A stretch of DNA of 64,000 nt from Mycolicibacterium rhodesiae JS60 (GTDB taxonomy: Bacteria > Actinomycetota > Actinomycetes > Mycobacteriales > Mycobacteriaceae): assembly GCA_000230935.2 (NCBI GenBank), contig AGIQ01000001.1:1550001-1614000 (forward strand). Reading direction: 5' to 3'. Position numbers and translations under genes: made by a program. This document shows positions 46,918-55,781 of this stretch, piece after piece. Every line of letters begins with the position of its first letter. Position 1 is the first letter of the stretch. Under the pieces are notes generated by a model that saw only the letters and a program-made list of their open reading frames with translations, was not told the DNA's origin and made no database searches.

Positions 46918-46947
46918 GACATAGTGTTCGAGCATCACGTCTATGTC
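46918..46947. promoter_or_regulatory. Inverted repeat GACATAG-N16-CTATGTC in a divergent promoter
   Basis: It lies between the CrtC-like gene (minus) and the first TetR gene (plus), 57 bp from the latter's start. Two half sites 23 bp apart centre-to-centre are suited to bind a TetR dimer pair. A -10-like TATGCT lies at 46991-46996, 7 bases before the GTG at 47004. Confidence 0.55.
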
Positions 46948-47003
46948 AAGTAACCCCCGGCCGAGCAGCGGCTGTTCTGCCCCGATCGCATATGCTCGGA
47001 CCA

Positions 47004-47630
47004 GTGAGTACCGCTGCAACCACCGACGAAAGCGCTGTCACCGAACGACGGGCAGCGCTCGGCCGGAAGCTGTTACCAGCGCTGGAGGAGTTGCTCGAAG
47101 AGGAGTCGTTCATCGAGATCAGCGTCGAACGACTGGTGCAGAAAGCCGGGGTCTCGCGCTCGGGGTTCTATGTGCATTTCTCCGACAAGGGAGATCTGCT
47201 GCAAACCCTTGCCGCAGAGGTCCTTACGGATCTGTTCGACTCTGCGCGCGGCTGGTGGGAGCTGTCAGCCGGCGCGTCGAAAGCTCAGCTGCGAGAGGGC
47301 CTCGACGAGGTCATCCGGGCCTACCTACCGCACAACAAACTGATCGCCGCCATCGTCGAGGCTTCTTCATACGAAAACGCGGTGGCCGAGCAGTTCAACA
47401 TGCTTATGCGCGAAGCGGCCCACCACGTCGCCGCTTACATCAGACGCAGCCAGGAAAGCGGTGATGCACGCAACGACATCGACGTCGAGCCGGTGTCCGA
47501 GTGGATCACGTGGATGATCGAGCGTGGCCTGTACCAATTGGTCGCCAACGCGGATACGCAAGAGCGGGAAGACCTGACCACCGCCGCGACAGACATCATC
47601 TGGCGGGCTCTGTACATGCGGGGTCGGTGA
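47004..47630 (+). CDS. TetR-family transcriptional regulator
   Basis: A 208-residue regulator with the helix-turn-helix SVERLVQKAGVSRSGFYVHF followed by SDKGDLLQTLA. The C-terminal domain ends in DIIWRALYMRG, as in many mycobacterial TetR proteins next to lipid genes. The GTG at 47004 is preceded by a -10-like TATGCT, suggesting a leaderless message. It is followed after one base by a second TetR gene. It is divergent from the CrtC-like operon it probably controls. Confidence 0.9.
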   Translation: MSTAATTDESAVTERRAALGRKLLPALEELLEEESFIEISVERLVQKAGVSRSGFYVHFSDKGDLLQTLAAEVLTDLFDSARGWWELSAGASKAQLREGLDEVIRAYLPHNKLIAAIVEASSYENAVAEQFNMLMREAAHHVAAYIRRSQESGDARNDIDVEPVSEWITWMIERGLYQLVANADTQEREDLTTAATDIIWRALYMRGR

Positions 47631-47631
47631 T

Positions 47632-48303
47632 ATGCGCTCGGTTACCCGACGGACGCAGAGCACCAAGGAAATTCGCCGCCGGGAGGCGTACGACGCCATC
47701 CTCGATGGTTTGCAGCACGCTCTCGGTGAGGGCGTGACACTGCATCAGCTCAGCGTCGGAGAGCTCGCCAAGCGCGCCGGGATCAGCCGGTCCCGGTTCT
47801 ATGCTCACTTCCGCGACAAGGGCGAGTTCCTGTGCGCTTGGCTCGACGACGTGCGTGACGAAATAGCCACAGCGTCGGCGGCCTGGACGGAACTCGGGCC
47901 GGCCCCGACTATCAACGAGCTCCACGAGGCGCTGAGCGCGATGGTCAACGCCTACCAACCCTATGCGCAGATGATGGCTGCCCTGTTCGACGCCGCGGTC
48001 TACGACGACAGGGTGCACGACCACCTCAGCCGGATCACCGACCAGAATGTGGCCGCGCTGACCCGCCACATCCAACGCGGGCAACGCCAGGGCTGGATCG
48101 ACGCCGAACTGCTGGCCGGGCCGACCGCAGCGTGGCTGACGTGGATGGCCGAACGCGCGCAATCCCAGATCCTCAAGGGGGCGTCCGAGCGCGAAATCGA
48201 GCGCCATGTCGACGCTTTCAGCCAGCTGGTGTGGTACGCGCTCTACGTATCCTCCACCGACGATCCCTCAACCGCTGCCAGGTCCGATCCCGCGTCCGTC
48301 TGA
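47632..48303 (+). CDS. TetR-family transcriptional regulator
   Basis: A 223-residue paralogue-like regulator with LSVGELAKRAGISRSRFYAH and FRDKGEFL in the DNA-binding domain and an LVWYALYVSS end that parallels the first TetR. The ATG follows the first gene's stop by one base, so both are co-transcribed. Two tandem TetR genes at one promoter suggest that they see different ligands or act as a heterodimer. One of them may read the TATCT-N9-AGATA sites found downstream. Confidence 0.9.
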   Translation: MRSVTRRTQSTKEIRRREAYDAILDGLQHALGEGVTLHQLSVGELAKRAGISRSRFYAHFRDKGEFLCAWLDDVRDEIATASAAWTELGPAPTINELHEALSAMVNAYQPYAQMMAALFDAAVYDDRVHDHLSRITDQNVAALTRHIQRGQRQGWIDAELLAGPTAAWLTWMAERAQSQILKGASEREIERHVDAFSQLVWYALYVSSTDDPSTAARSDPASV

Positions 48304-48350
48304 GTCGGGTAGGTATACGTCGGCGACGTGGTCGAGGGCAGCTGCAACGG

Positions 48351-48857
48351 GCCGCGGCGTGCTCTCGTACTGGTTGTCAGGTTTGGGTTTCATCGCTCGC
48401 TCCTGCCGAAGCGTTCGGCCAGGGCCTTGGCGGCCCGCTCGCCGGAGACCAGCGCGGAGTTGGTCGTCGACCCGCCCAGGTAGTCCCCGGCGAACCGTAC
48501 CCGCGTGGTATCGGGAGTCAGGGCGTGGAAGCGAGCCAGGGCGCTCCAGGTGCCCGGGCGTCCCATGAGCAAGCCGGGCTTCCCGCGGCTGATGTGGAAG
48601 AACTCGACGTGGTTCTCGATGCCGGGCAGCAGCAGGTTCAGGCCCTTGATCGACTCCATGGCCACCGCCTCGTCGTCGAGGTGGCTGTGCTTCTCGTACC
48701 ACTCGGTCAGCCACAGACTGTTGAGCAGGCCCTTGCCCTTCGGCGCCCGCCCCGGGCACTTGTTGTGTTCGAACACCGCGGTGGTCATGTCCGGATGCTC
48801 ACTGGTCGGAACTTGCACGAACACCGCGGACTCGGCCGGCACGGTGTCCACCGCGAG
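48351..48857 (-). pseudogene. Duplicated 3' fragment of the FAD-enzyme gene plus the first codons of aveC
   Basis: Positions 48351-48857 align without gaps to 52697-53203; I count 9 differences in the 467 bases from the aveC start codon onward, about 98% identity. The segment holds the last 155 or so codons of an amine-oxidase-like gene and the ATG of an aveC gene (MKPKPDNQYEST) that then diverges. Neither can be functional. The left end abuts the TetR gene and the right end lies 12 bp from the next membrane gene. Confidence 0.9.
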
Positions 48858-48869
48858 CGACCAGTCAGG

Positions 48870-49643
48870 TCAGCTAGCGCTCGCCGAGCCCGTCGCTAAG
48901 CGCGCCGCGCCTGTGGCGGCGGCCTGGCCTGCTTCATCGGCGTCGGCTTCACGATTGATCGCGACAATCAACAGGTAGGTCATGATCACGATCCAGACGA
49001 AGAAGATGACCAACGGAATCCAGTAAGCGAGCACGCCGTCGTAGGCGAGGGGGCCGCCCTTGAAGAAGATCACGAAGCCAGCCAATATGTCCAGGAAGGC
49101 GCACCAGAAGTTGAGGTAGGCCGCCCACCGCGGGAACGACGGTACCTCGCGCTTGTCCTTCATGATTGCGACACCGATCGCGACGCACCAGACAGCGAAC
49201 GGCGGCCAGTCGAACAGGAACAAGAACCAGGCAATGTCGTTGACTGTCGTGGTCACATCCGGCGAGACCTCGCCAGGCCGGAACGCCGCGACACCGATCA
49301 TCAGCGAAAAGAGCACCCCGACGAAGATCGCCGTCCCAAGCATCGCGACCTGGGTGTACGCCAAGACCGGCCGGTCACCCTCCGACGGGCGCAGGCGCGA
49401 GGCGATCTCAGCCCCCCACGGCCCGTAAAGCGTGAAGCCGATCACGGCGATGAACATGCCGATACGGATCTGATCCTTGTCCTCCACGTACCGCGCGGCA
49501 ATGGTATTCACGCTGTTGTCCGGATGCGGCGGAGGGATCAGCCCGGCGATCAACAGACCAGTCAGGCAGACCGCTGTGCATGCCAGGCCGCACCACGCGC
49601 ACACCAAATGCAATGTTCGTTTCGACATGTTGAAGGACTGCAC
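48870..49643 (-). CDS. Multi-spanning membrane protein, family member 3
   Basis: A 257-residue paralogue: AGLIPPPHPDNSVNTIAARY, QIRIGMFIAV, SRLRPSEGDRP, PRWAAYLNFW and FFKGGPLAYDG. About seven helices and a Ser/Ala-rich cytoplasmic tail. The GTG at 49643 has AAGGAG at a distance of 5; an ATG at 49628 is an alternative. A TATCT-N9-AGATA-type site lies 74 bp upstream. Confidence 0.72.
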   Translation of the reverse strand: MQSFNMSKRTLHLVCAWCGLACTAVCLTGLLIAGLIPPPHPDNSVNTIAARYVEDKDQIRIGMFIAVIGFTLYGPWGAEIASRLRPSEGDRPVLAYTQVAMLGTAIFVGVLFSLMIGVAAFRPGEVSPDVTTTVNDIAWFLFLFDWPPFAVWCVAIGVAIMKDKREVPSFPRWAAYLNFWCAFLDILAGFVIFFKGGPLAYDGVLAYWIPLVIFFVWIVIMTYLLIVAINREADADEAGQAAATGAARLATGSASAS

Positions 49644-49716
49644 CTCGGCTCCTTTGTCGTGAATCACCGGCCGCGCACACCCAACTGTGTGCCGGGTCCA
49701 GTCGGATATCATATCG

Positions 49717-49735
49717 AATTTACCATTCGTAGATT
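49717..49735. promoter_or_regulatory. Operator-like site AATTT-N9-AGATT (degenerate copy)
   Basis: It contains the 14-mer TACCATTCGTAGAT, which differs by one base from TACCATGCGTAGAT at 60120-60133. The left half-site is degraded. It lies upstream of membrane protein member 3. Confidence 0.55.
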
Positions 49736-49960
49736 ATGCTCGCGCCGAAAGCGAGCAGTCGTGGTTCTCCAGCACGATCATCGCCGAGCTGTCGGAGTCG
49801 AATTCGCTGAACACTTCGCCGATGCGCTTGGCGGCCAGCAGTGACGGCGAGCCCCGCGGGCTCAGTGACACGTTGTGCGATTCGGCGACGGTCTCTGGCT
49901 GCGGCACGAACACCTTTGCCCGAGATAATTCAGCCGGGCCAAAGCCGCGGTCCGAAAGTG
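49734..49960 (-). pseudogene. mmpL (RND transporter) gene fragment
   Basis: About 60 codons in one minus-strand frame match the first periplasmic part of MmpL proteins: VPQPETVAESHNVSLSPRGS, SLLAAKRIGEVFSEFDSDSS and AMIVLE. The frame then runs into a stop at 49734. No signal of the 12-helix body is present. It is a remnant, probably left by deletion, and lies between two operator-like sites. Confidence 0.75.
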
Positions 49961-49983
49961 CGGCAATTCAGCATATTTCGATT

Positions 49984-50002
49984 AATCTCTAACCGGTAGA
50001 TA
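49984..50002. promoter_or_regulatory. Operator-like site AATCT-N9-AGATA
   Basis: The same half-site spacing as 51495-51515 and 60116-60134. It lies just upstream of the mmpL fragment on the minus strand, as a promoter of that former gene would. Confidence 0.5.
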
Positions 50003-50097
50003 ACTCTGCTGGCGGTGGGCAGCCTGCGATGCGACCGCTGGCCCCATAACCCATGCCGTCGCCATACAGCTGAAAGCTCGTGTGGCACAGCGGCGAC

Positions 50098-50915
50098 ATG
50101 GGCGGAGGGGGAGGTTTGGCGGATCAAGTCCCCATGCTGATCGGCGGCAGGGTCGTATCACGCGATAGCACCTCGCTGGGTTACCTGGCTATCGCGCGCT
50201 TGCCACCGGTATCGACTGGCTGCAGGTCGCGCGTCGACTCGCCGGACAGTACCGATTCGTCCTCATGGATCGGCGCGGCCATGGCTTCAGCGACATCGGA
50301 GTCGAGGGCAACAATCTTGGTCTTGAGATCTAGGACTTGCGCGCTGTGATAGGGCATGTGGGTCCGGTGCGTGCAGTGCTGGCGCACTCGTTCGGCGCAG
50401 TCTTCGTCCTGCATGGGATGCTCAGGGCCGATATCGCAGCGCAGGTTGGTGCGTTGGTGGTCTACGATCCGCCGCTGATGTTGGACCCAGCGGAGGCCCG
50501 ACACCAGGTGGCCACAGCCGGGGCTCTGGTAGGCGCAGGCGAATACGAACGAGGTGTGACCGAGGCGGTCAAATTGATGCTCAGTCTCGACGAGCCGGAG
50601 CTAAATCAGTTGCGCCGCAACGCTCGTAGCTGGGCCACCACCGTATCAATGGCACCAGCGCTGATGGTCCAAGCCGCCACGATGGCAGATCTCGGCAGAT
50701 TAGTGGCGCCGTTCAAAGATGTAGACCACCCCACGCTGTTGGTACATGGTCAATTCAGCCGCGACGTGTTCGCCGAGTCGATCGACGCGTTAGCCCACGT
50801 TATGCCGAACACCTGCCGGCTGGAGCTGCAGGGGCAGGGTCACGGTGGCCTGTCCGGAAGCCCAGACGTGTTGGCCAGCGCCATCGGAACGTTTCTTGCC
50901 GGCCTGCAACCCTGA
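50098..50915 (+). pseudogene. Alpha/beta-hydrolase pseudogene
   Basis: The ATG at 50098 begins GGRVVSRDSTSLGYLAIA, a typical alpha/beta-hydrolase start. The oxyanion HG motif is missing, the frame shifts at about 50200-50210 into GIDWLQVARRLAGQYRFVLM and DRRGHGFSD, and an in-frame TAG follows near 50331. The rest is intact: nucleophile elbow AHSFGAV, LLVHGQFSRDVF with the acid region, and GQGHGG with the histidine, to the stop at 50915. A TTG at 50337 could start only a partial protein without the N-terminal half. It is inactivated by a deletion and a nonsense codon. Confidence 0.8.
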
Positions 50916-50983
50916 GTTCTCGCGGCTGTTCAGGTACGCCCTAGTCCAACCGCGGCAGTGACCGGCCTGACGACGCCCCGGGT

Positions 50984-51088
50984 CTATCGGCTCTGCGCCG
51001 CTGAGAGCTGCGCCAGTGTGGCACGAATCGCTGCGACCTCGTCCGCAAGCGGGCCGATGTGGGTGACACTCTTCTCCACCTCCGCCAT
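50984..51088 (-). CDS. Short ORF or remnant (34 aa)
   Basis: A 34-codon frame MAEVEKSVTHIGPLADEVAA... ending AQLSAAQSR. It is an amphipathic helix with a heptad-like pattern, so it looks like real coding sequence, perhaps the C-terminus of a lost protein; it follows the truncated membrane gene in another frame. I do not recognise it. Confidence 0.35.
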   Translation of the reverse strand: MAEVEKSVTHIGPLADEVAAIRATLAQLSAAQSR

Positions 51089-51116
51089 GTCGGTCGAGCG
51101 CCGGATGCACGAGTGG

Positions 51117-51380
51117 CATCGGTGATTGGGCGCCGGCTCCGGTCCGGGTCAGCAGGTAGAGCACTACTGACCAGGGCACCAGGAGCGCGGAGCCGAACAT
51201 GCACAGGATCACTCCGACCTGGATCCTGGTGCGATTCTCGTGGAAGAGGGCGGCAATGCTCTCTGCCCCAAGCTCTGGTGAGGGCGGCACGATGAAACCG
51301 GCGATGGCGAATCCGGTGAGGAAGAGTGCGATCATGATGAATCCGGTGGCGGCACAGAAGCGCTGGGTGGAGCGGGTCAT
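51117..51380 (-). pseudogene. Truncated multi-spanning membrane protein, family member 4
   Basis: From ATG 51380, 88 codons match the family: AGFIVPPSPELGAESIAALF, RTRIQVGVILCMFGS and LVPWSVVLYLLTR. After about 51117 the similarity stops and the frame continues into unrelated sequence antisense to the hydrolase pseudogene. The C-terminal two thirds are gone. An operator-like site lies 115 bp upstream. Confidence 0.7.
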
Positions 51381-51494
51381 TCGACATCGCCCTTCGTCAA
51401 GGTGTCGCCGATTCGGCGATCGGCGGCCAATCCGTGGCATTTCCCGGGCCGTTCGAGCAGCATCGCTGTCACTGGAACTCTGAACCCTCGTGAT

Positions 51495-51515
51495 TTATCT
51501 ACTATTTGAAGATAA
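51495..51515. promoter_or_regulatory. Operator-like site TTATCT-N9-AGATAA
   Basis: A perfect 6-bp inverted repeat with a 9-bp spacer in the 309-bp gene-free stretch between the truncated membrane gene (51380) and the end of aveC (51690). It has the same geometry as 60116-60134. Nothing else of note is seen in that stretch. Confidence 0.6.
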
Positions 51516-51689
51516 TTTGTTCGGCCAGTTGTCGGTCAAGGCGCCGCGTCTCTTCCCGCGCTTCTCGTCGGCTTCGCGCCGCACCGAACCGCTTGCGCCC
51601 AAACCAACAGTTGGCCGCGAAAGTGTAATTAACCCATGTCATTTCGTCGATCTCAGCCAAACGGCCGGTGGAAACTGGCTATTGTGCAG

Positions 51690-52739
51690 TCATTTCAAAC
51701 ACGGACGTATCGTGTGGGGCCCGCACACGTTGTTCATCAAATAGGATTTATCCCCGATGGCATCAGGGATATGCGGTGGGTAGATGCCGTAGTACACCGC
51801 GACAGGTAGGTGGTATCCGACCACCATGATCACGTGGTACGCCGCGAAGATGGCCAAGAATCGCAGCGCAGTAGTCTTCCATGAGGTTGGAGAACCGCCT
51901 TCGAGCCCACGCTCCACGATCGTCCGGCCGCGATCATCGCGAAAGTAGCAGAAGCAAGCCAGCATCGTGCCGATGATCGGCATGCAGATCACGTTGTGCC
52001 ACGGAAGTTGATAGTAGGTCCCGGAATTCAGGAAACCGGTGCCGCCTTCGGCGTACCAGCCGAGACGGACCGTGATCATGCCTTCGACCACTATGTCGAA
52101 TACGAAGAAGAAGACCAAGAGCCCGATGAGCGCAATCGGGAGCGGAAGACGGGGCCAGCGGCTCCTCATGACGCCGAGCACCTTGACTCCCAGCCAGGCC
52201 AAGCCTGGGAACAGGAGGACGTAGAGCGGCGGGAGGAAGAAGATTGCCCATGCGTTCATTGCGCCGGGCTCAGCGAAGGACCGCCACCCCGGGATCCCGC
52301 CGGGCAGTGGTGAACCGAAGTTGATGAAGTAGGAGTTGTAGCCTCCCCAGGTGTTGAAGTAAAAGCTCAGCGGATCGATGATTGATCCGAACAAGGATGC
52401 GACGGCCAACAAACCATAGTGAGAGATCGGCTCACCACGTCGCCAAGGCCTTACGACGAGTCGATACAGCACGAAAACAGCTGCCGCACAGAGGATCGGC
52501 TGAATCGCGTAGACGCCCATCTTCATCCACGTCGGAATCGGTGAAGGGCCCGGACGCACCGGTTCGAAGTTCGGACCCGCCACCCATTTGACCAGCAGGT
52601 ACGCCTCGAACGCGAGAACGACCAAGCCGAACCCGGCAGCGATGTGAACCACTCTGATCTTCCTGCTGCCCGAGCGCCGATCGACGACGCGCACGCGCCG
52701 CGGCGCGCTCTCGGACTGGCTGTCAGGTGTGGGTTTCAT
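51690..52739 (-). CDS. AveC-like spirocyclase family membrane protein
   Basis: A 349-residue protein with about eight membrane helices. AveC-type marks are LFGSIIDPLSFYFNTWGGYN, NFGSPLPGGIPGW, and FVFDIVVEGMITVRLGWYA. Its ATG overlaps the FAD-enzyme stop (ATGA), giving the same AveC-FAD partnership as 40501-43109 in reverse order. It is the last gene of the operon starting at the ferredoxin. The first 40 or so bases are copied in the fragment at 48351. Confidence 0.82.
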   Translation of the reverse strand: MKPTPDSQSESAPRRVRVVDRRSGSRKIRVVHIAAGFGLVVLAFEAYLLVKWVAGPNFEPVRPGPSPIPTWMKMGVYAIQPILCAAAVFVLYRLVVRPWRRGEPISHYGLLAVASLFGSIIDPLSFYFNTWGGYNSYFINFGSPLPGGIPGWRSFAEPGAMNAWAIFFLPPLYVLLFPGLAWLGVKVLGVMRSRWPRLPLPIALIGLLVFFFVFDIVVEGMITVRLGWYAEGGTGFLNSGTYYQLPWHNVICMPIIGTMLACFCYFRDDRGRTIVERGLEGGSPTSWKTTALRFLAIFAAYHVIMVVGYHLPVAVYYGIYPPHIPDAIGDKSYLMNNVCGPHTIRPCLK

Positions 52740-54061
52740 CGCTCGCTGCTGCCGAGGCGTTCGGCCAGGGCCTTGGCGGCCCGCTCGCCGGAGACCAGCG
52801 CGGAGTTGGTCGTCGACCCGCCCAGGTAGTCTCCGGCGAACCGTACCCGCGTGGTGTCGGGAGTCAGGGCGTGGAAGCGAGCCAGGGCGCTCCAGGTGCC
52901 CGGGCGTCCCATGAGCAAGCCGGGCTTCCAGCGGCTGATGTGGAAGAACTCGACGTGGTTCTCGATGCCGGGCAGCAGCAGGTTCAGGCCCTTGATCGAC
53001 TCCATGGCCACCGCCTCGTCGTCGAGGTGGCTGTGCTTCTCGTACCACTCGGTCAGCCACAGACTGTTGAGCAGGCCCTTGCCCTTCGGCGCCCGCCCCG
53101 GGCACTTGTTGTGTTCGAACACCGCCGTGGTCATGTCCGGATGCTCACTGGTCGGAACCTGCACGAACACCGCGGTCTCGGCGGGCACGGTGTCCACCGC
53201 GAGGCTGATCGACCACAGGGTCGAGTACTGCAACCCGGTGACGATGTCACGCTGCTCGGTCGACAGCTGCGGGTAGATCCGCGACATCGCGTGCGCGGTG
53301 ACCGCGATGACGCACACGTCCGCGCGCTCGACGTGCTCGTCTTCCCCCGCGCGCTCCCAGGCGACGCTCACCCCGGCCGCGGTCTGCTCGACCCCGGTCA
53401 CCACGGCCGACAGCTGGACGTCGAGCCGGTCGGCCAGGGCTCGCACCAGGAAGTCGATGCCCCGCTCGGCGTTCACCAGGCCGGTACCCAGGAAGTTCTT
53501 GATCAGGAACATCAGCTCCATGCTGCACAGCTCGTCGAGCGTGCCGCCGTAGAGCGAACGGATGGTCGGGTCGATCACGAAGTCCCGCACCTCGGCGTTC
53601 ACCCGACGGTCGGCGTACTGCCGCAGGGTCTCACCGTCGAGCCCGGCCACCTTGCTCATGTTGCCGGTGTCGACCCGGCGGGCCACCCGGGCGGCGTCGA
53701 CCAGCAGCTTGCCGGCCGCCAGCTTCGAGCGCGGCGACAACAGTCCGGTGCGCACCAGGTCCAGCTTCGCGTGCGCGCGGACGCGGTGGATATGTCCGTC
53801 GCGGTAAAAACCCATCTCGTCGTGGGTGCCGAGCAGTTGGTCAGCCACACCGACCTCGGCCGCCAGCCGTGCCATTTCCTGGTAGCGCCGGGAGAGCAGG
53901 CTGGCTCCCTGGTCGATGACGAACCCGTCGCGGTGCACCGTCGACATTCGGCCGCCGACAAAGTCCGCCGACTCCAACACCCGCACTTCGAACCCGGCTT
54001 GTTGGAGCCGGTACCCGGCCGCCAGCCCCGCGATGCCCGCCCCCACCACGACCGCTTTCAT
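52736..54061 (-). CDS. FAD-dependent amine-oxidase/protoporphyrinogen-oxidase-like enzyme
   Basis: A 441-residue flavoprotein. VVVGAGIAGLAAGYRLQQAG and ESADFVGGRMST form the N-terminal FAD site, and FAGDYLGGSTTNSALVSGER the C-terminal one. It belongs to the amine oxidase/HemG-like branch and would dehydrogenate an amine, alcohol or ring compound. GGAGGTTGGG precedes the ATG at 54061. A 98% identical piece of its 3' end sits at 48351-48857. It lies 73 bp after the acyl-CoA ligase gene on the same strand. Confidence 0.88.
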   Translation of the reverse strand: MKAVVVGAGIAGLAAGYRLQQAGFEVRVLESADFVGGRMSTVHRDGFVIDQGASLLSRRYQEMARLAAEVGVADQLLGTHDEMGFYRDGHIHRVRAHAKLDLVRTGLLSPRSKLAAGKLLVDAARVARRVDTGNMSKVAGLDGETLRQYADRRVNAEVRDFVIDPTIRSLYGGTLDELCSMELMFLIKNFLGTGLVNAERGIDFLVRALADRLDVQLSAVVTGVEQTAAGVSVAWERAGEDEHVERADVCVIAVTAHAMSRIYPQLSTEQRDIVTGLQYSTLWSISLAVDTVPAETAVFVQVPTSEHPDMTTAVFEHNKCPGRAPKGKGLLNSLWLTEWYEKHSHLDDEAVAMESIKGLNLLLPGIENHVEFFHISRWKPGLLMGRPGTWSALARFHALTPDTTRVRFAGDYLGGSTTNSALVSGERAAKALAERLGSSER

Positions 54062-54134
54062 CCCAACCTCCAGCTCCCCGTCAACGCCCGAGCACTGCTG
54101 TACAGGCCGAGTTACCCGTTGACCCACTTTCCAA

Positions 54135-55781
54135 CTATTTGTGCACTTGGCTGTTGGTATCGACAGCCACGGCATACCGCGCGCGCAGGGCCTTCTTATC
54201 GATCTTTCCGATCGACGTCAGGGGCAGCGCATCGGCAATCTCGATGCGCTGAGGCAACTGCCATCGCGGAAATCCCGCATCCTCGAGGTGAGTCCGGACG
54301 GCTTCGATATCAACTGTGATTTCACCGGCCGGCACCACGATGGGCAGGGGTCTCTCGTCCCAACGGTCGTCGGGGACGGCAATCACTGCCGCCTGCGACA
54401 CCGCAGCCATACTGCATATCGCGTTCTCCATGTCGACCGACGAGATCCATTCACCACCGGACTTGACCAAATCCTTGCTGCGATCGGCCATCTTGAAATA
54501 ACCACTTGGTGAACCGATGGCGATATCACCGGTGCTGAACCAGGAATTGTTGAACTGCTCAGGCGACACGCCATTGAGGTACTCGTCGGCGATCCACGGG
54601 CCGCGCACGTGCACGCTACCCATCGTCGCACCGTCCCACGCGATCGGTGCGCCATCGTCGTCGCGCAGGTCCAGCGACACTAACGGCAACGGGAGCCCGG
54701 ACTGCGTCAAGGCATGCTCGTCGACCCTGGCGCGGTCCCAGTCCCGCATGTAGTGTTTCGGCCACGCAACGGCTACCGTCGGGGATGCCTCGGTCATTCC
54801 ATAGGCCTGAATCATGTTGATGCCGAGCTCATCTCGGAACTTGGCCGCCAACGACGCCGGCGGACGGGCGCCAGCAGTGATGATGTGCCGCAGGTCGTCC
54901 AGGCGAAGTCCCCGCTTCTCAATGTCGGCTGCGACGGCATGCCAGATCGTGGGGACTGCCGCGCTGAATGTCGCCTGCTCGCTGATAAGGAGGTCGACGA
55001 AAGCCGACGGGTCGAACGTGCCGGCGTAAAAGACCTGCGCTGCGCCGACCGCCGCGGCGGCGTGAGGCAGGCCGAAACAGTTGGCGTGAAACATCGGTAC
55101 CATCGCGCAGGTGCAATCGGACGGCCCTAGCGACATTCCGGCTCCGGTAGCGATTGTCAATGCGTGCAGGACCGTCGACCGGTGAGTGTAGGTCACCCCT
55201 TTGGGCCGGCCCGTCGTCCCGGTGGTGAAGCAGATTCCCAGCGGGCTTCGCTCATCGAACTCGCTGGGGGAGTAGATATCTGGATACTGTGACAGTAACT
55301 GTTCATAGCTGATCGCGTCGGGCAACACCGTATCGGGAACCGTATCGCTCAGCACCACAATGGCACGCACGCCTGTGAGTCGATCCGCTATGGGCTCCAG
55401 CAACCCGATCATTTCGGGATCCACGAAGATGGCGCGATCCTGCGCGACCTCGATGGCGTACGCCAAGTCGTCGGGCGAGAACCGTGGATTCAAGGTATGC
55501 AGCACTCGACCAGCGCACGGGACTGCGAAATAGGCCTCCAGGTGCCGGTCTGAATTCGCCGCCAAAGTGGCCACGACCTCGCCGGGCTTGATGCCTAGGC
55601 CTGGCAATGCATTGATCAATTGGGCTGTGCGTGAACCGAATTGCTCGTAGTTGTAGCGGCGAAGCGAGCCGTCGGCTACGCGGGTCACGATCGGCACCTC
55701 AGGAGCAAAGCGTATTGCGTGCTCAAAGAGCTGGTTGAGGGTCAACGAGTCGTGAAGTGATGACACCGGCGTTCCTCTCAT
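54135..55781 (-). CDS. Acyl-CoA ligase (AMP-binding, medium/long chain type)
   Basis: A 548-residue ANL enzyme. Core motifs are CFTTGTTGRPKGVTYTHRS, AYGMTEASP, the hinge DLVKSGGEWISSVDME and the C-terminal lysine SIGKIDKKALR. It resembles the FadK/AlkK-type ligases for medium to long carboxylic acids. Its ATG overlaps the enoyl-CoA hydratase stop, so CoA activation and hydration steps are translated together. It should generate the CoA thioester on which the three hydratases act. Confidence 0.93.
   Translation of the reverse strand: MRGTPVSSLHDSLTLNQLFEHAIRFAPEVPIVTRVADGSLRRYNYEQFGSRTAQLINALPGLGIKPGEVVATLAANSDRHLEAYFAVPCAGRVLHTLNPRFSPDDLAYAIEVAQDRAIFVDPEMIGLLEPIADRLTGVRAIVVLSDTVPDTVLPDAISYEQLLSQYPDIYSPSEFDERSPLGICFTTGTTGRPKGVTYTHRSTVLHALTIATGAGMSLGPSDCTCAMVPMFHANCFGLPHAAAAVGAAQVFYAGTFDPSAFVDLLISEQATFSAAVPTIWHAVAADIEKRGLRLDDLRHIITAGARPPASLAAKFRDELGINMIQAYGMTEASPTVAVAWPKHYMRDWDRARVDEHALTQSGLPLPLVSLDLRDDDGAPIAWDGATMGSVHVRGPWIADEYLNGVSPEQFNNSWFSTGDIAIGSPSGYFKMADRSKDLVKSGGEWISSVDMENAICSMAAVSQAAVIAVPDDRWDERPLPIVVPAGEITVDIEAVRTHLEDAGFPRWQLPQRIEIADALPLTSIGKIDKKALRARYAVAVDTNSQVHK

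Noticed and set aside
51490..51744. Plus-strand 84-aa frame across the operator and aveC end
   Set aside because: Composition is unlike coding sequence, it overlaps the real aveC gene and contains the operator dyad.
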